Made by a program: the position numbers and the translations under genes. This document shows positions 1 through 7,779 of a DNA stretch of 64,000 bases, one piece after another; position 1 is the stretch's first letter, and each line of letters opens with the position of its first letter. The DNA is from Chryseobacterium sp. OV279 (GTDB lineage Bacteria > Bacteroidota > Bacteroidia > Flavobacteriales > Weeksellaceae): contig NZ_FQUD01000004.1 in assembly GCF_900128945.1 (NCBI RefSeq), positions 1 through 64,000 of the forward strand. Direction: 5' to 3'. The notes beneath the pieces are model-generated. The model was not told the DNA's origin. It was given only the letters and a program-made list of their open reading frames with translations, and ran no database searches.

Positions 1-20
1 ACTCTCGTTTTTCAGTGGGG

Positions 21-28
21 CAAAGATA
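21..28 (-). promoter_or_regulatory. Leftward flavobacterial promoter at the window edge
   Basis: Read on the minus strand, positions 28-21 are TATCTTTG, an exact TAnnTTTG -7 box. TTG triplets lie 16 and 21 bases upstream. Transcription would run off the left edge, so the gene served is not in the window. Confidence 0.4.
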
Positions 29-332
29 ACAACTTATTAATACGCAAAACAAGTTTATTTAACATAAAATTCATGAACAGGCCTTATAAATCCATAAGAC
101 ACTGGGAAGCAGATAGAAAAATTTTAAACTAATGTTTGATTTTCAGGCTTGCCTTTTCTAGAATAGTTATTTTACCTTTTTAAACGTTCATAGATCAGGC
201 TCAAAAACTCAGCGTAAGACTTTTCTAAGCCTATGATATCGCCGGATTTTAGATTTAAACCGCCGGTTCCGGAGGTGTCGGATTTTATTTTTGCGGAAGA
301 AGCCTGGAAATAAAGATTGTCATTTGTACGTA

Positions 333-777
333 AGCTTTGGCTAAAGCCTTTTTGTGTGCATACATATTGCAAGCGGGCTAAAGCCCGCCCCTATTGAATC
401 TGATACTATATACTTGTTATCATAAATCCACCATCATATATAAGGTGTAAGAAATAAGATCTATCAATCAAACAATTTTGGCTGAAGCCTTATTTAATGT
501 GCGTATCTTATAAGCCGGCTGAAGCCCGTTCCTATTGAATCCGATACTACATATATATTATATACCTTATCATACATCTGCATCATATATATAAGGTATA
601 AGAAATAAGATCTCTCAATCAAACAGTTTTGGCTGAAGCCTTATTCAATGTACATATCTTATAAGCGGGCTGAAGCCCGCTCCTATTGAATCTGATACTA
701 CATATATATTATATACTTGTCATACATCTGCCGTCATATATATAAGGTATAAGAAATAAGATCTATCAATCAAACAG
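333..777. repeat. Tandem array of about three 151-bp units with nested palindromes
   Basis: Each unit holds a short palindrome GGCTGAAGCC, then about 30 bases later GCGGGCTGAAGCCCGC, then CCTATTGAATC, an AT-rich stretch, and the end motif AGATCTATCAATCAAACA. The end motif recurs exactly every 151 bp (470, 621, 772). The first unit is about 10 bp shorter between palindromes and has diverged. The last copy runs into the 3' end of the radical SAM gene and includes its stop codon. The left part (1-332) holds a weak 66-codon minus-strand ORF (172-372) that shares the palindrome and is not called as a gene. Confidence 0.85.
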
Positions 778-1812
778 TCTTAGCTGTTGATCTTTTGCTC
801 CGGTAAAATTCGCTGAGGAAAGTTTAGGGAATTCTTTGCCATCGAAAAACTTCTTTCTTCCGATCTTAAATGTAGTATGGATCATTTCCGCGATATTCCC
901 TTCTCCCCTTTGTCTTTCAAAATATCTCTTGTCTCCCAGCTTTCCGCCGCGCATAGAACGGATAAGATTTAAAACCTTTTGTGCCCGGTCCGGAAAATGA
1001 GATTCAATCCAGTTGACGAAAACAGGCTCTACGGTATCATTCAATCTCACTAATGTATATCCGAAGCTCAGCGCACCTGCATCTGAGATCGATTTCAAAA
1101 TATTCAACGGTTCATCACTGTTCAGACCGGGAATGATAGGTGCCACCATGACATGCACAGGAATTTTATTCTCTGTAAGAACTTCTATAGCCTTTAATTT
1201 ATTCGGAGCGGAACTGGTACGTGGCTCCATTTTTCGTCTCAGTTCTTCATTAATAGTCGGAATACTGAGTGAGACAGAAACCAAATTCTGTTCTGCCATG
1301 GGTTTTAAAATATCCAGATCTCTCAGAACAAGTGCATTTTTTGTCAGAATATTGACAGGATGTCTGTAATCCAGACAAACCTGAAGCAGTTTTCGTGTAA
1401 TCTCAAATTGCCTTTCTGCCGGCTGATAGCAATCGGTGTTTCCGGAAAGCAAAATTGGTGCGGGCTTGTAACCTCTTTTCTGAAAAAACTTCTCCAAAAG
1501 CTCAGGAGCATTCTTCTTCACCATGATTTTTCTTTCAAAATCAATTCCGGCACTGTAGCCCCAGTATTCATGGGTAGGTCTTGCAAAACAATAGGAACAT
1601 CCGTGTTCACAGCCCTGATAAGGATTCATGGAATACTCCATCGGGAGGTCTTCACTTTTCACCTGATTCACAATGCTTTTTGGAAAAACTTCGGTGTAAG
1701 AGGTTTTTACTGCTTCGAAATCTTCATCATCAGGCTCATAGGTGTACCTGTCGAAACGATTGATAACGTTCGACTGTGCGCCCTGTCCTTTTTTGAAATT
1801 CTCGTTTTGCAT
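766..1812 (-). CDS. Radical SAM protein, PA0069/Rv2578c-like family
   Basis: A 348-residue radical SAM enzyme. The cluster-binding motif CxxxCxxC is visible at C68, C72 and C75 within GCEHGCSYCFARP, followed by a TIM-barrel-like region with the expected NTDCYQP and NILTKN segments. This family is related to spore photoproduct lyase by sequence, but its substrate is not established. The length is normal and the ATG start gives a plausible basic N-terminus. The stop codon lies inside the last copy of the 151-bp repeat array. It stands alone on the minus strand. Family assignment is firm; the reaction is unknown. Confidence 0.88.
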   Translation of the reverse strand: MQNENFKKGQGAQSNVINRFDRYTYEPDDEDFEAVKTSYTEVFPKSIVNQVKSEDLPMEYSMNPYQGCEHGCSYCFARPTHEYWGYSAGIDFERKIMVKKNAPELLEKFFQKRGYKPAPILLSGNTDCYQPAERQFEITRKLLQVCLDYRHPVNILTKNALVLRDLDILKPMAEQNLVSVSLSIPTINEELRRKMEPRTSSAPNKLKAIEVLTENKIPVHVMVAPIIPGLNSDEPLNILKSISDAGALSFGYTLVRLNDTVEPVFVNWIESHFPDRAQKVLNLIRSMRGGKLGDKRYFERQRGEGNIAEMIHTTFKIGRKKFFDGKEFPKLSSANFTGAKDQQLRLFD

Positions 1813-1867
1813 TATGTTGTAAAATTAGATTGGATTTCTAATTAAATAATGAGTTTTAACATTAAAG

Positions 1868-1876
1868 TTATCCACA
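1868..1876 (+). other. Isolated DnaA-box-like nonamer
   Basis: The sequence TTATCCACA matches the DnaA box consensus exactly. Only one copy was noticed, and neither dnaA nor an AT-rich unwinding region is present, so this is probably incidental rather than an origin. Confidence 0.2.
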
Positions 1877-1881
1877 GAAAA

Positions 1882-1911
1882 ATCCGACCCTTAAAAAGGA
1901 GCCGGATTTCA
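1882..1911 (-). terminator. Terminator of the small membrane protein gene
   Basis: On the minus strand, just after the stop at 1934, an imperfect hairpin (AAATCCG...CGGATTT with inner CCTT/AAGG pairs) is followed by TTTTTC. Confidence 0.6.
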
Positions 1912-1933
1912 CATAATTAAATATATTCTTTTA

Positions 1934-2128
1934 CTACTTCAGTGCATAAAATTCCACTCCGTGATATTCATCTTCGTGGTTTTTGTCATCAAAATGTCTG
2001 TGATAATCCGAATAGGTATCACTATATTTTTTATCTTTTTTAGTCAATATCTTTTTTAATCCAATAAAACCTAATACAGCCAAAAGACCAACACCTCCTG
2101 CCAGTAAAACGCCAACTTCTTTTTTCAT
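1934..2128 (-). CDS. Small single-pass membrane protein, hypothetical
   Basis: A 64-residue protein. Residues about 5-24 form one hydrophobic, glycine-rich helix (LLAGGVGLLAVLGFIGL). It is followed by a lysine cluster and a charged, His/Asp/Glu-rich tail, as in a small inner-membrane anchor with a cytoplasmic tail. Lysines after the helix suggest that the tail is inside. It has its own terminator. I do not recognise a named family. It is supported by a clean start, realistic composition and the terminator. Confidence 0.6.
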   Translation of the reverse strand: MKKEVGVLLAGGVGLLAVLGFIGLKKILTKKDKKYSDTYSDYHRHFDDKNHEDEYHGVEFYALK

Positions 2129-2301
2129 ATTTCGTCCGATTTAATACGATAGCTATTGCAAAAAGCGTACCTAATTTTCTGATTCAAATTATAAATTTTG
2201 TTAACATTAAACTTTATTTCGTTGAAAAATGTAATTGCCTTTTTTATTAAATTTAGCAAATCAATGGTTTAATTATTGTACTACCCTATAAAAATAATAT
2301 T

Positions 2302-2652
2302 ATGGATAATTCAGAATATACCGACAGAATGACCACCTTAAGCCAGGTTATGAAAACCCTTTCAGAGAGAGGAATACATCGAGAATTCAGAATGAATGAC
2401 AAATGTGAGATGAAATTTGAAAATTCAGATAAAGTATACCAACCTTCTGAGCTTATCATTTTAAAGACTTATCGTTTTGAAGGCGACAGCAATCCTGATG
2501 ATAATGCGGTTTTGTATGTTTTAAAAGATAATGCCGGAAACCGTGGAATGATCATCGATTCTTATGGAGCAGACAGTAATTATCCTGGTGAAAAGTTTGA
2601 TGAGTTCCTGAGAGATATTCCTGTTCAGGAAAGTGAAGAATTTAATTTTTAA
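2302..2652 (+). CDS. Conserved hypothetical protein of the Bacteroidota
   Basis: A 116-residue soluble acidic protein. It has the pattern YRFEGDSNPDDNAVLYVL...GMIIDSYG, which I recognise from short Bacteroidota proteins often labelled phosphoribosylpyrophosphate synthetase in automatic annotation. It is far too short for that enzyme and shows no PRPP-binding motif, so the label should not be copied. It is monocistronic, and a convergent terminator separates it from the next gene. Function unknown. Confidence 0.75.
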   Translation: MDNSEYTDRMTTLSQVMKTLSERGIHREFRMNDKCEMKFENSDKVYQPSELIILKTYRFEGDSNPDDNAVLYVLKDNAGNRGMIIDSYGADSNYPGEKFDEFLRDIPVQESEEFNF

Positions 2653-2683
2653 TACTTCCTTCAACCAGAAGATCTAAATATAT

Positions 2684-2708
2684 CCCCCGAACTATTCAGT
2701 TTTGGGGG
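2684..2708. terminator. Convergent terminator
   Basis: CCCCCGAAC and GTTTTGGGGG form a stem around a 6-base loop, followed by TTTC on the plus strand. It serves the 116-residue gene and overlaps the last codons of the minus-strand AsmA-like gene. Confidence 0.6.
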
Positions 2709-5346
2709 TTTCTTTTTTCTTGAAGATGTTTTTTAAAAAGCCTTTCTTTTCCTTTTTCTCTTCCTCTGGTTTATGTTCTTCCTTTTTTGCTTTGATCTCC
2801 TGCTTCAGTTCTTTTACCGTTTTTTTGACTTCCTTTACAGAAGAAACGGCACTTTTTACCGTTTTCTCAGTTTTATCAATATTCTTTCCAATCAATGTTT
2901 TCTTTAATCCCTGTTCAATTCCTTTCCAGAAAAGATTGAAAAATGACTTCGTTGGGTCCCTTTCAACATTTTCCACGGCTACAGCTTCGGGGTAATTTCC
3001 GGAATCAGATCTGATAAAGAGATTCGCCACAGCTGTCAGTACTCCTTTCTTTTCCTGATTGTTTTTATTTAAGACGGCAATTTTAAGTTCTTTATGTTTC
3101 AGATTGAACGTTCCGTGCAGTCCTGCAGGATTTCCTTTGAAACTGAACAGCATTTCCTGAATCGTTCCGGCAGTGGCCGTCACATGAAGATAGGGTCTGA
3201 TAAACGGATTGATTCCGCTTGCCGGAAGATTGGATGTTTTTCCTGAAATAGCAAAACCGTCATTATGATCGGCTACATCAAAATTCCAGTTTACGGAGAG
3301 AGGTGCAAGATTCATGAATGAGCAGTTGATCTTAATATCTACTTTTGTAGGCTTTCCTTTTGTTTTGGCAGAATTCAGATTTTTAACGTTCATATTAAAA
3401 TTTGCAAATGTCAGTTTTCCCGGGCCTGCACTTTCGGGTGTATCTTCTTCGTACACCAAAACGGAATTTTTCAGATCAAGATTATTGACTGTCATCGGAA
3501 TTTTTATCGAACGAAGCAGTTTGGAATACAACGGCTTCACTTTCGGATCATCATTTGGAATCTTACTTCTGAAAATATTGGCATCTGCACCAAGAACCGT
3601 TACATTGGAAGCATTGATCGATTTATTATCAGAAAACAAATCCCAATGTCCGTCTGCTGCTATCTGAGAAACTTTGATATCATACAGATCGCGCTCTACA
3701 GGTATCATTTTGATAAACTGTGCTCTCGAAACGAGCGGTTTCATGATAAAACTATTAACCTGAATTTTATTTTTATTCAATTTTAAAAGTCCCGCGCTTA
3801 AATTATAAAACTTTGTTCTGTAGGCAAAATTCCTTGTGGTCAGGAAATAGTCTTTCACTTTAAAGGAAAGTCCCTGGTTATTTGGTTTAGCCGCTACTTC
3901 AATGGCATTAACTGTTGCGTTCAAATCATGAAAAGCAAGTGGCTGCATTCCTTTATCATAAACGATATCAGAATTTTTGAGGGACATTTTCCGGACGATG
4001 ATTGAATTAATGATTCCTGGTTTTGGATTTTTCTTTGGTTTATCCACGCCTGCTTTAATGGTTCCACTTATATTTTCAACCAAGACATCTTTAAGATCCA
4101 GATTCAGTTTCTTTTCAACAAATTCAAATTTGTTGATGTTAAAGGCAATATGTCCGGTTTTCAGATCCATTGAACCCTTTCCCGTCTCCGGAACTCCGGG
4201 AGACAATATCAGATTTCTGATTTCCCCGCTTTTGGGGTTTAGTGCAATGCTTTCAACCGTGAAGTTCTGGTGATTTGAATACTGAATATCTCTTCCTGAA
4301 AAATGAAAATCTTTATATCCGACAGGAATTACCTCTTCTGCGGTGACTTTATCAAATTTCAACTGATTGACTTTTACATTCAATGCCTTTGCAGAAAGTA
4401 ATCTGTTTCCATCTGGTTTATTAATTAGTACAGCAGCGTTACTGAATTTTATATCTTCTAGATTAACTTCAAAATTCAGTTTTTTTTCAGCCTTTTTAGG
4501 TTTTACTCCCGTGTTGTAAACAGTAAGGACAGGATTTTGAAAATCTGCATTGGCCAGTGAAATCTTGTTTTTAGCCAAAACCACATCTTTAAAATCCATT
4601 TTTGGAATGGAGAATTCAAAGAGTTTAGGTTTTTGAGGATAGAATCTTTTAAACTGATTAAAAGACAACAACGGAATCAATCTGAAATTTCCGATTGACA
4701 TTTGACCATCCGACGTCGTAATATTACCTATTGTAATTGCGTATACATTATCCGGGCGGAAGAAAAAATCTTTTCCTTTAATAGAATAACGGTCAAAAAC
4801 TACCGGAAGTTTATCCTCTACTGATTCTTCTGTCATCTGCAGGTTCTCTACAAATAAATCCAGTTGCTGAACGGACAAAAATTTCTGCTTTGTATGCTTG
4901 AAAATATTAATTGTTCCTTTATTGATCCTGATATTTTCAAACAGGACTGGATTTCTTTTTTTTCCGGTTTTACGGTCTACAGGCTTTGCAAGACTGATAT
5001 TTAAATTAGGCTTGGCCAGCAACAGATCAGATGAGCTGATTCTTTTATTAAAAATAGCATCATAAATCCCAAAACGACTGATTTTTAACGTATCAATCGT
5101 TCCCTGAAGACCAATAACGTTAGTGTTTTGTGGGTCTTTGCTGTTTACGGTAATTCCCGCAGCGAAAATATTTCCTGAGCCCAGATCTACATCCAGTGTT
5201 TTATAGGATACCTTATAATCTGTATTCTTCTTTATATAATCAGGAAGTTGGGTTTTAAGCCATATATTCAGTCCGAAATTCGCGGCTAAAATAATGAGCA
5301 GCAGAACTCCAAGGCTTATTAATAACTTTTTGACCCATTTTTTCAT
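2692..5346 (-). CDS. AsmA-like / DUF748-type inner-membrane-anchored periplasmic protein
   Basis: An 884-residue protein. One N-terminal signal anchor (about residues 7-28, LLISLGVLLLIILAANFGL) follows a lysine-rich start. The rest is a long beta-rich region with repeated patterns of the type 'lxnxxixixkgx', typical of AsmA/TamB-like proteins that span the periplasm and are thought to move or control lipids between membranes. A distinct C-terminal tail of about 90 residues is made almost wholly of K, E and short hydrophobics, probably coiled-coil, and ends in a lysine-rich stretch. The tail is unusual for the family. It is a single gene, with the DUF2797 gene 35 bp upstream on the same strand. 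Exact subfamily unsure. Confidence 0.7.
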   Translation of the reverse strand: MKKWVKKLLISLGVLLLIILAANFGLNIWLKTQLPDYIKKNTDYKVSYKTLDVDLGSGNIFAAGITVNSKDPQNTNVIGLQGTIDTLKISRFGIYDAIFNKRISSSDLLLAKPNLNISLAKPVDRKTGKKRNPVLFENIRINKGTINIFKHTKQKFLSVQQLDLFVENLQMTEESVEDKLPVVFDRYSIKGKDFFFRPDNVYAITIGNITTSDGQMSIGNFRLIPLLSFNQFKRFYPQKPKLFEFSIPKMDFKDVVLAKNKISLANADFQNPVLTVYNTGVKPKKAEKKLNFEVNLEDIKFSNAAVLINKPDGNRLLSAKALNVKVNQLKFDKVTAEEVIPVGYKDFHFSGRDIQYSNHQNFTVESIALNPKSGEIRNLILSPGVPETGKGSMDLKTGHIAFNINKFEFVEKKLNLDLKDVLVENISGTIKAGVDKPKKNPKPGIINSIIVRKMSLKNSDIVYDKGMQPLAFHDLNATVNAIEVAAKPNNQGLSFKVKDYFLTTRNFAYRTKFYNLSAGLLKLNKNKIQVNSFIMKPLVSRAQFIKMIPVERDLYDIKVSQIAADGHWDLFSDNKSINASNVTVLGADANIFRSKIPNDDPKVKPLYSKLLRSIKIPMTVNNLDLKNSVLVYEEDTPESAGPGKLTFANFNMNVKNLNSAKTKGKPTKVDIKINCSFMNLAPLSVNWNFDVADHNDGFAISGKTSNLPASGINPFIRPYLHVTATAGTIQEMLFSFKGNPAGLHGTFNLKHKELKIAVLNKNNQEKKGVLTAVANLFIRSDSGNYPEAVAVENVERDPTKSFFNLFWKGIEQGLKKTLIGKNIDKTEKTVKSAVSSVKEVKKTVKELKQEIKAKKEEHKPEEEKKEKKGFLKNIFKKKETPKTE

Positions 5347-5381
5347 ATTGTAATTTGGTGTTTGTCATCTTAAATATAAGA

Positions 5382-6179
5382 TTAATTTTTTATCTCCAGC
5401 TCGATGACATAGCCTTCATGACCTCTTACATTCATAAAATCGGCACTATCGAAACTCAGATACTGTCCTTTTATTCCGGTAAGCTTTCCTGTGAATTCAG
5501 GTTTTTTATCTAATGTGAATGAAGTTACTTTCGCCGGTTTTTCAAAAGGGTAATCAAATCTCCACAAATCTTCCCCTTCACTGTAGAACTTTTGGAAGTC
5601 ATCAGGAAAGTACTGTCTGATTTTTTGCTGGAAATCGGCGAGATCAATTTCTCCTTCGAAATCATCCTGAAGCATTTTTCTCCAGTTGGTCTTGTCAGGA
5701 AGATGTTCTTTTAATGCAACTTCTATCATTCCCGCTTCGTAACGGTTTTCTGTTCTGGCAATCGGCAGTGCAAAAGTGGCACCCTGATCGATCCATCTTG
5801 TTGGAATCTGGGTATTTCTTGTTACTCCTACTTTTACATCTCCGGTGTATGCTAAATATACGGTGTGAGGCTGCAATTGGATTTGTTTTTCCACTTCCAG
5901 GTCACGTTCTGCAACGCCTAAATGGGCTGTGGAAAGTTCAGGACGAATGATGGTATCACTGGCATAAGGGCTTTCAAAGAAACAGCTCTTGCAGAATCCC
6001 ATTCTGTAAATGGGCTTATTTTCTCCGCAGTTGACACACTGAAATCCGGTATGTTTTATACGCAGTTCCTTTCCGAAAAGCTCATTCATATGGATAAGAT
6101 CCCCTGAAAGATTTAGATAATATTGGATCGGCTGTGCGTCGAAACTCGTCATTTTTAAAATTTGCCCTTGAAACTGCAT
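5382..6179 (-). CDS. DUF2797 family protein
   Basis: A 265-residue protein. Four cysteines, C48, C51, C63 and C66 (FQCVNC...GFCKSC), form a probable zinc site in the N-terminal third. The central part carries the YLAYTGDVKVGVTRNTQIPTRW signature, which resembles the GIY-YIG fold seen in this family. No reaction is known. Full length for the family. It is followed on the same strand by the AsmA-like gene with a short gap, so co-transcription is possible. Confidence 0.85.
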   Translation of the reverse strand: MQFQGQILKMTSFDAQPIQYYLNLSGDLIHMNELFGKELRIKHTGFQCVNCGENKPIYRMGFCKSCFFESPYASDTIIRPELSTAHLGVAERDLEVEKQIQLQPHTVYLAYTGDVKVGVTRNTQIPTRWIDQGATFALPIARTENRYEAGMIEVALKEHLPDKTNWRKMLQDDFEGEIDLADFQQKIRQYFPDDFQKFYSEGEDLWRFDYPFEKPAKVTSFTLDKKPEFTGKLTGIKGQYLSFDSADFMNVRGHEGYVIELEIKN

Positions 6180-6238
6180 ACTGTTTATATTACTTTTTTA
6201 AGTAAATTTAATGATTATATTTTCAAAAAGTAAATTTA

Positions 6239-6246
6239 TATTTTTG
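6239..6246 (+). promoter_or_regulatory. -7 box of the epimerase gene
   Basis: TATTTTTG fits TAnnTTTG and lies 19 bases before the ATG. The gene faces away from the DUF2797 gene, so this gap must carry its promoter. No clear -33 TTG was seen. Confidence 0.5.
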
Positions 6247-6265
6247 CGACATTAAAAAATCACAA

Positions 6266-7288
6266 ATGACTTATCTTGTAACTGGAGGAAGCGGATTTAT
6301 AGGTTCCCATTTAATAGAAAAATTATTACGAAATGGACATTCTGTCATAAACGTTGACAATTTTGATGATTTCTACAATTATCAGATAAAAATTAAAAAT
6401 ACTTTAGCATCTATCGATAAAAATTATGATTTTGATTTTTCGGACAAAGAGACAGACATTAGACATTTAATGACTATTTCCCAATCAGACTGCTACCAAC
6501 TCTATTATCAGGACATTCGGGATAAAAACGGACTTGAAACCATTTTCAAAAACCATAAAATAGACCTAATTATTCATCTGGCAGCACTGGCAGGCGTACG
6601 TCCTTCCATTGAAAGACCTTTGGAATACGAGGAAGTAAATGTCCGAGGTACCATGAATCTATGGGAGCTTTGTAAAGAATTCAATATCAACAAATTCATC
6701 TGCGCTTCTTCATCAAGTGTTTACGGAAATAACGAAAAAACACCCTTTGCAGAAACCGATAATGTGGACAATCCCATTTCACCTTATGCTGCAACCAAGA
6801 AAAGTGGCGAAGTTTTAGGACATGTTTACCATAATCTGTATCATATTGACATGATCCAGCTCCGTTTTTTCACCGTTTACGGGCCGAGACAAAGGCCGGA
6901 TCTTGCTATCCATAAATTTACAAAACTGATCTCAGAAGGCCATGAAATCCCGTTCTACGGCGATGGAAATACAGCCAGAGACTATACTTATATTGATGAT
7001 ATCATTGATGGAATCACGAAATCCATTGTTTATCTGGAAAATCATTCCGGGGTTTATGAAATTATTAATCTCGGGGAAAGCGAGGTCGTCACTTTATCCG
7101 AAATGCTGGCTGCCATAGAAAATACCCTTGGAATTTCTGCCACCCGGAAAATTCTGCCAATGCAGCCGGGAGATGTCCAGAAAACCAATGCAGATATCAC
7201 AAAAGCTAAGACATTAATAGACTACAAACCAGACACAGACTTCCAAAATGGCATAAAAAAATTTGTGGAATGGTTTTTGAGAAAATGA
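6266..7288 (+). CDS. NAD-dependent nucleotide-sugar epimerase, UDP-glucuronate 4-epimerase-like
   Basis: A 340-residue extended short-chain dehydrogenase/reductase. The NAD-binding glycine motif GGSGFIG is at residues 7-13, the active-site serines at 148-151 (SSSSVYG), and the catalytic pair at Y174 and K178 (YAATK). HxAALAGVRPSIE near residue 105 and GPRQRPDLAI are typical of UDP-glucuronate 4-epimerases, which supply UDP-galacturonate for surface polysaccharide. Close relatives act on UDP-glucose or GDP-mannose, so the substrate is inferred. No glycosyltransferase neighbours were found. It is monocistronic with its own promoter. Confidence 0.82.
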   Translation: MTYLVTGGSGFIGSHLIEKLLRNGHSVINVDNFDDFYNYQIKIKNTLASIDKNYDFDFSDKETDIRHLMTISQSDCYQLYYQDIRDKNGLETIFKNHKIDLIIHLAALAGVRPSIERPLEYEEVNVRGTMNLWELCKEFNINKFICASSSSVYGNNEKTPFAETDNVDNPISPYAATKKSGEVLGHVYHNLYHIDMIQLRFFTVYGPRQRPDLAIHKFTKLISEGHEIPFYGDGNTARDYTYIDDIIDGITKSIVYLENHSGVYEIINLGESEVVTLSEMLAAIENTLGISATRKILPMQPGDVQKTNADITKAKTLIDYKPDTDFQNGIKKFVEWFLRK

Positions 7289-7404
7289 CATCATGTAAGT
7301 TGCCGGAACAGCTGTAATGCGGTCTATGACGGACAATGAACAAAAATTAATCAAAAAGAATTGAAAATCAAGTATAAAAAAGCGTATAATATAAGCTAAT
7401 TTTA

Positions 7405-7412
7405 TACTTTTG
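7405..7412 (+). promoter_or_regulatory. -7 box of the DUF2795 gene
   Basis: TACTTTTG matches TAnnTTTG, 18 bases before the start codon. Confidence 0.5.
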
Positions 7413-7430
7413 CAAAAAAATTAGAAAATT

Positions 7431-7652
7431 ATGTACTGGACATTAGAACTAGCCTCCTATTTAAGTGACGCGCCTTGGCCGATGACAAAAGCAGAACTTA
7501 TTGACTATGCAATCAGAACTGGTGCACCCATGGAAGTTGTAGAAAACCTTCAGGCTATTGAAGACGAAGGAGAGATCTACGAATCTATCGAAGAGGTATG
7601 GAGTGATTATCCTACCGACGAGGATTTCCTTTGGAACGAAGACGAATATTAA
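7431..7652 (+). CDS. DUF2795 domain protein
   Basis: A 73-residue very acidic protein. The pattern LASYLSDAPWPMTKAELIDYA...GAP.EVVENLQ is the DUF2795 signature, a small helical domain. The family is often next to secA in flavobacteria, as here, but no role is established. It has its own -7 box and a strong terminator directly after it, so it is probably transcribed separately from secA. Confidence 0.85.
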   Translation: MYWTLELASYLSDAPWPMTKAELIDYAIRTGAPMEVVENLQAIEDEGEIYESIEEVWSDYPTDEDFLWNEDEY

Positions 7653-7663
7653 TTAAAGCAATA

Positions 7664-7694
7664 AGCTTTAAGCAATGCGCTTAGAGCTTTTTTG
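7664..7694 (+). terminator. Terminator after the DUF2795 gene
   Basis: AGCTTTAAGC and GCTTAGAGCT form a 10-bp stem with one G-T pair and loop AATGC, followed by six T. Its left arm is related to the second hairpin at 7741-7763. Confidence 0.75.
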
Positions 7695-7740
7695 CCCTTT
7701 TTTATATATAAAATTCACACGATAAGCGTGTCAGTAAAAC

Positions 7741-7763
7741 GCTTAAAGCATATTGCTTTAAGC
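7741..7763 (+). promoter_or_regulatory. Hairpin immediately upstream of secA
   Basis: GCTTAAAGCA and TGCTTTAAGC form a perfect 10-bp stem with loop TAT, ending 16 bases before the secA ATG. There is no T tract, so it is not a terminator. It can also pair with the left arm of the preceding terminator. A role in secA translation or transcript stability is inference. Confidence 0.5.
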
Positions 7764-7779
7764 ATAAAGCAAAAAATTT

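Noticed and set aside
172..372. 66-codon minus-strand ORF
   Set aside because: Its first part contains the palindromic repeat word and there is no promoter or family match; it could be a gene fragment but cannot be supported.
333..777. CRISPR array
   Set aside because: The units are 151 bp long and repeated almost entirely, without unique spacers, and no cas gene is present.
1360..1845. Plus-strand ORFs opposite the radical SAM gene (1013-1369, 1360-1845, 1581-1763)
   Set aside because: They are antisense shadows of a well-supported gene and encode low-quality Ser/Leu/Phe-rich sequence without any motif.
1868..1876. DnaA box as sign of a replication origin
   Set aside because: Only one box was noticed, with no cluster, no dnaA and no AT-rich unwinding element nearby.
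2302..2652. Phosphoribosylpyrophosphate synthetase label
   Set aside because: The protein is 116 residues long and has no PRPP-binding motif; the label is a common annotation error for this family.
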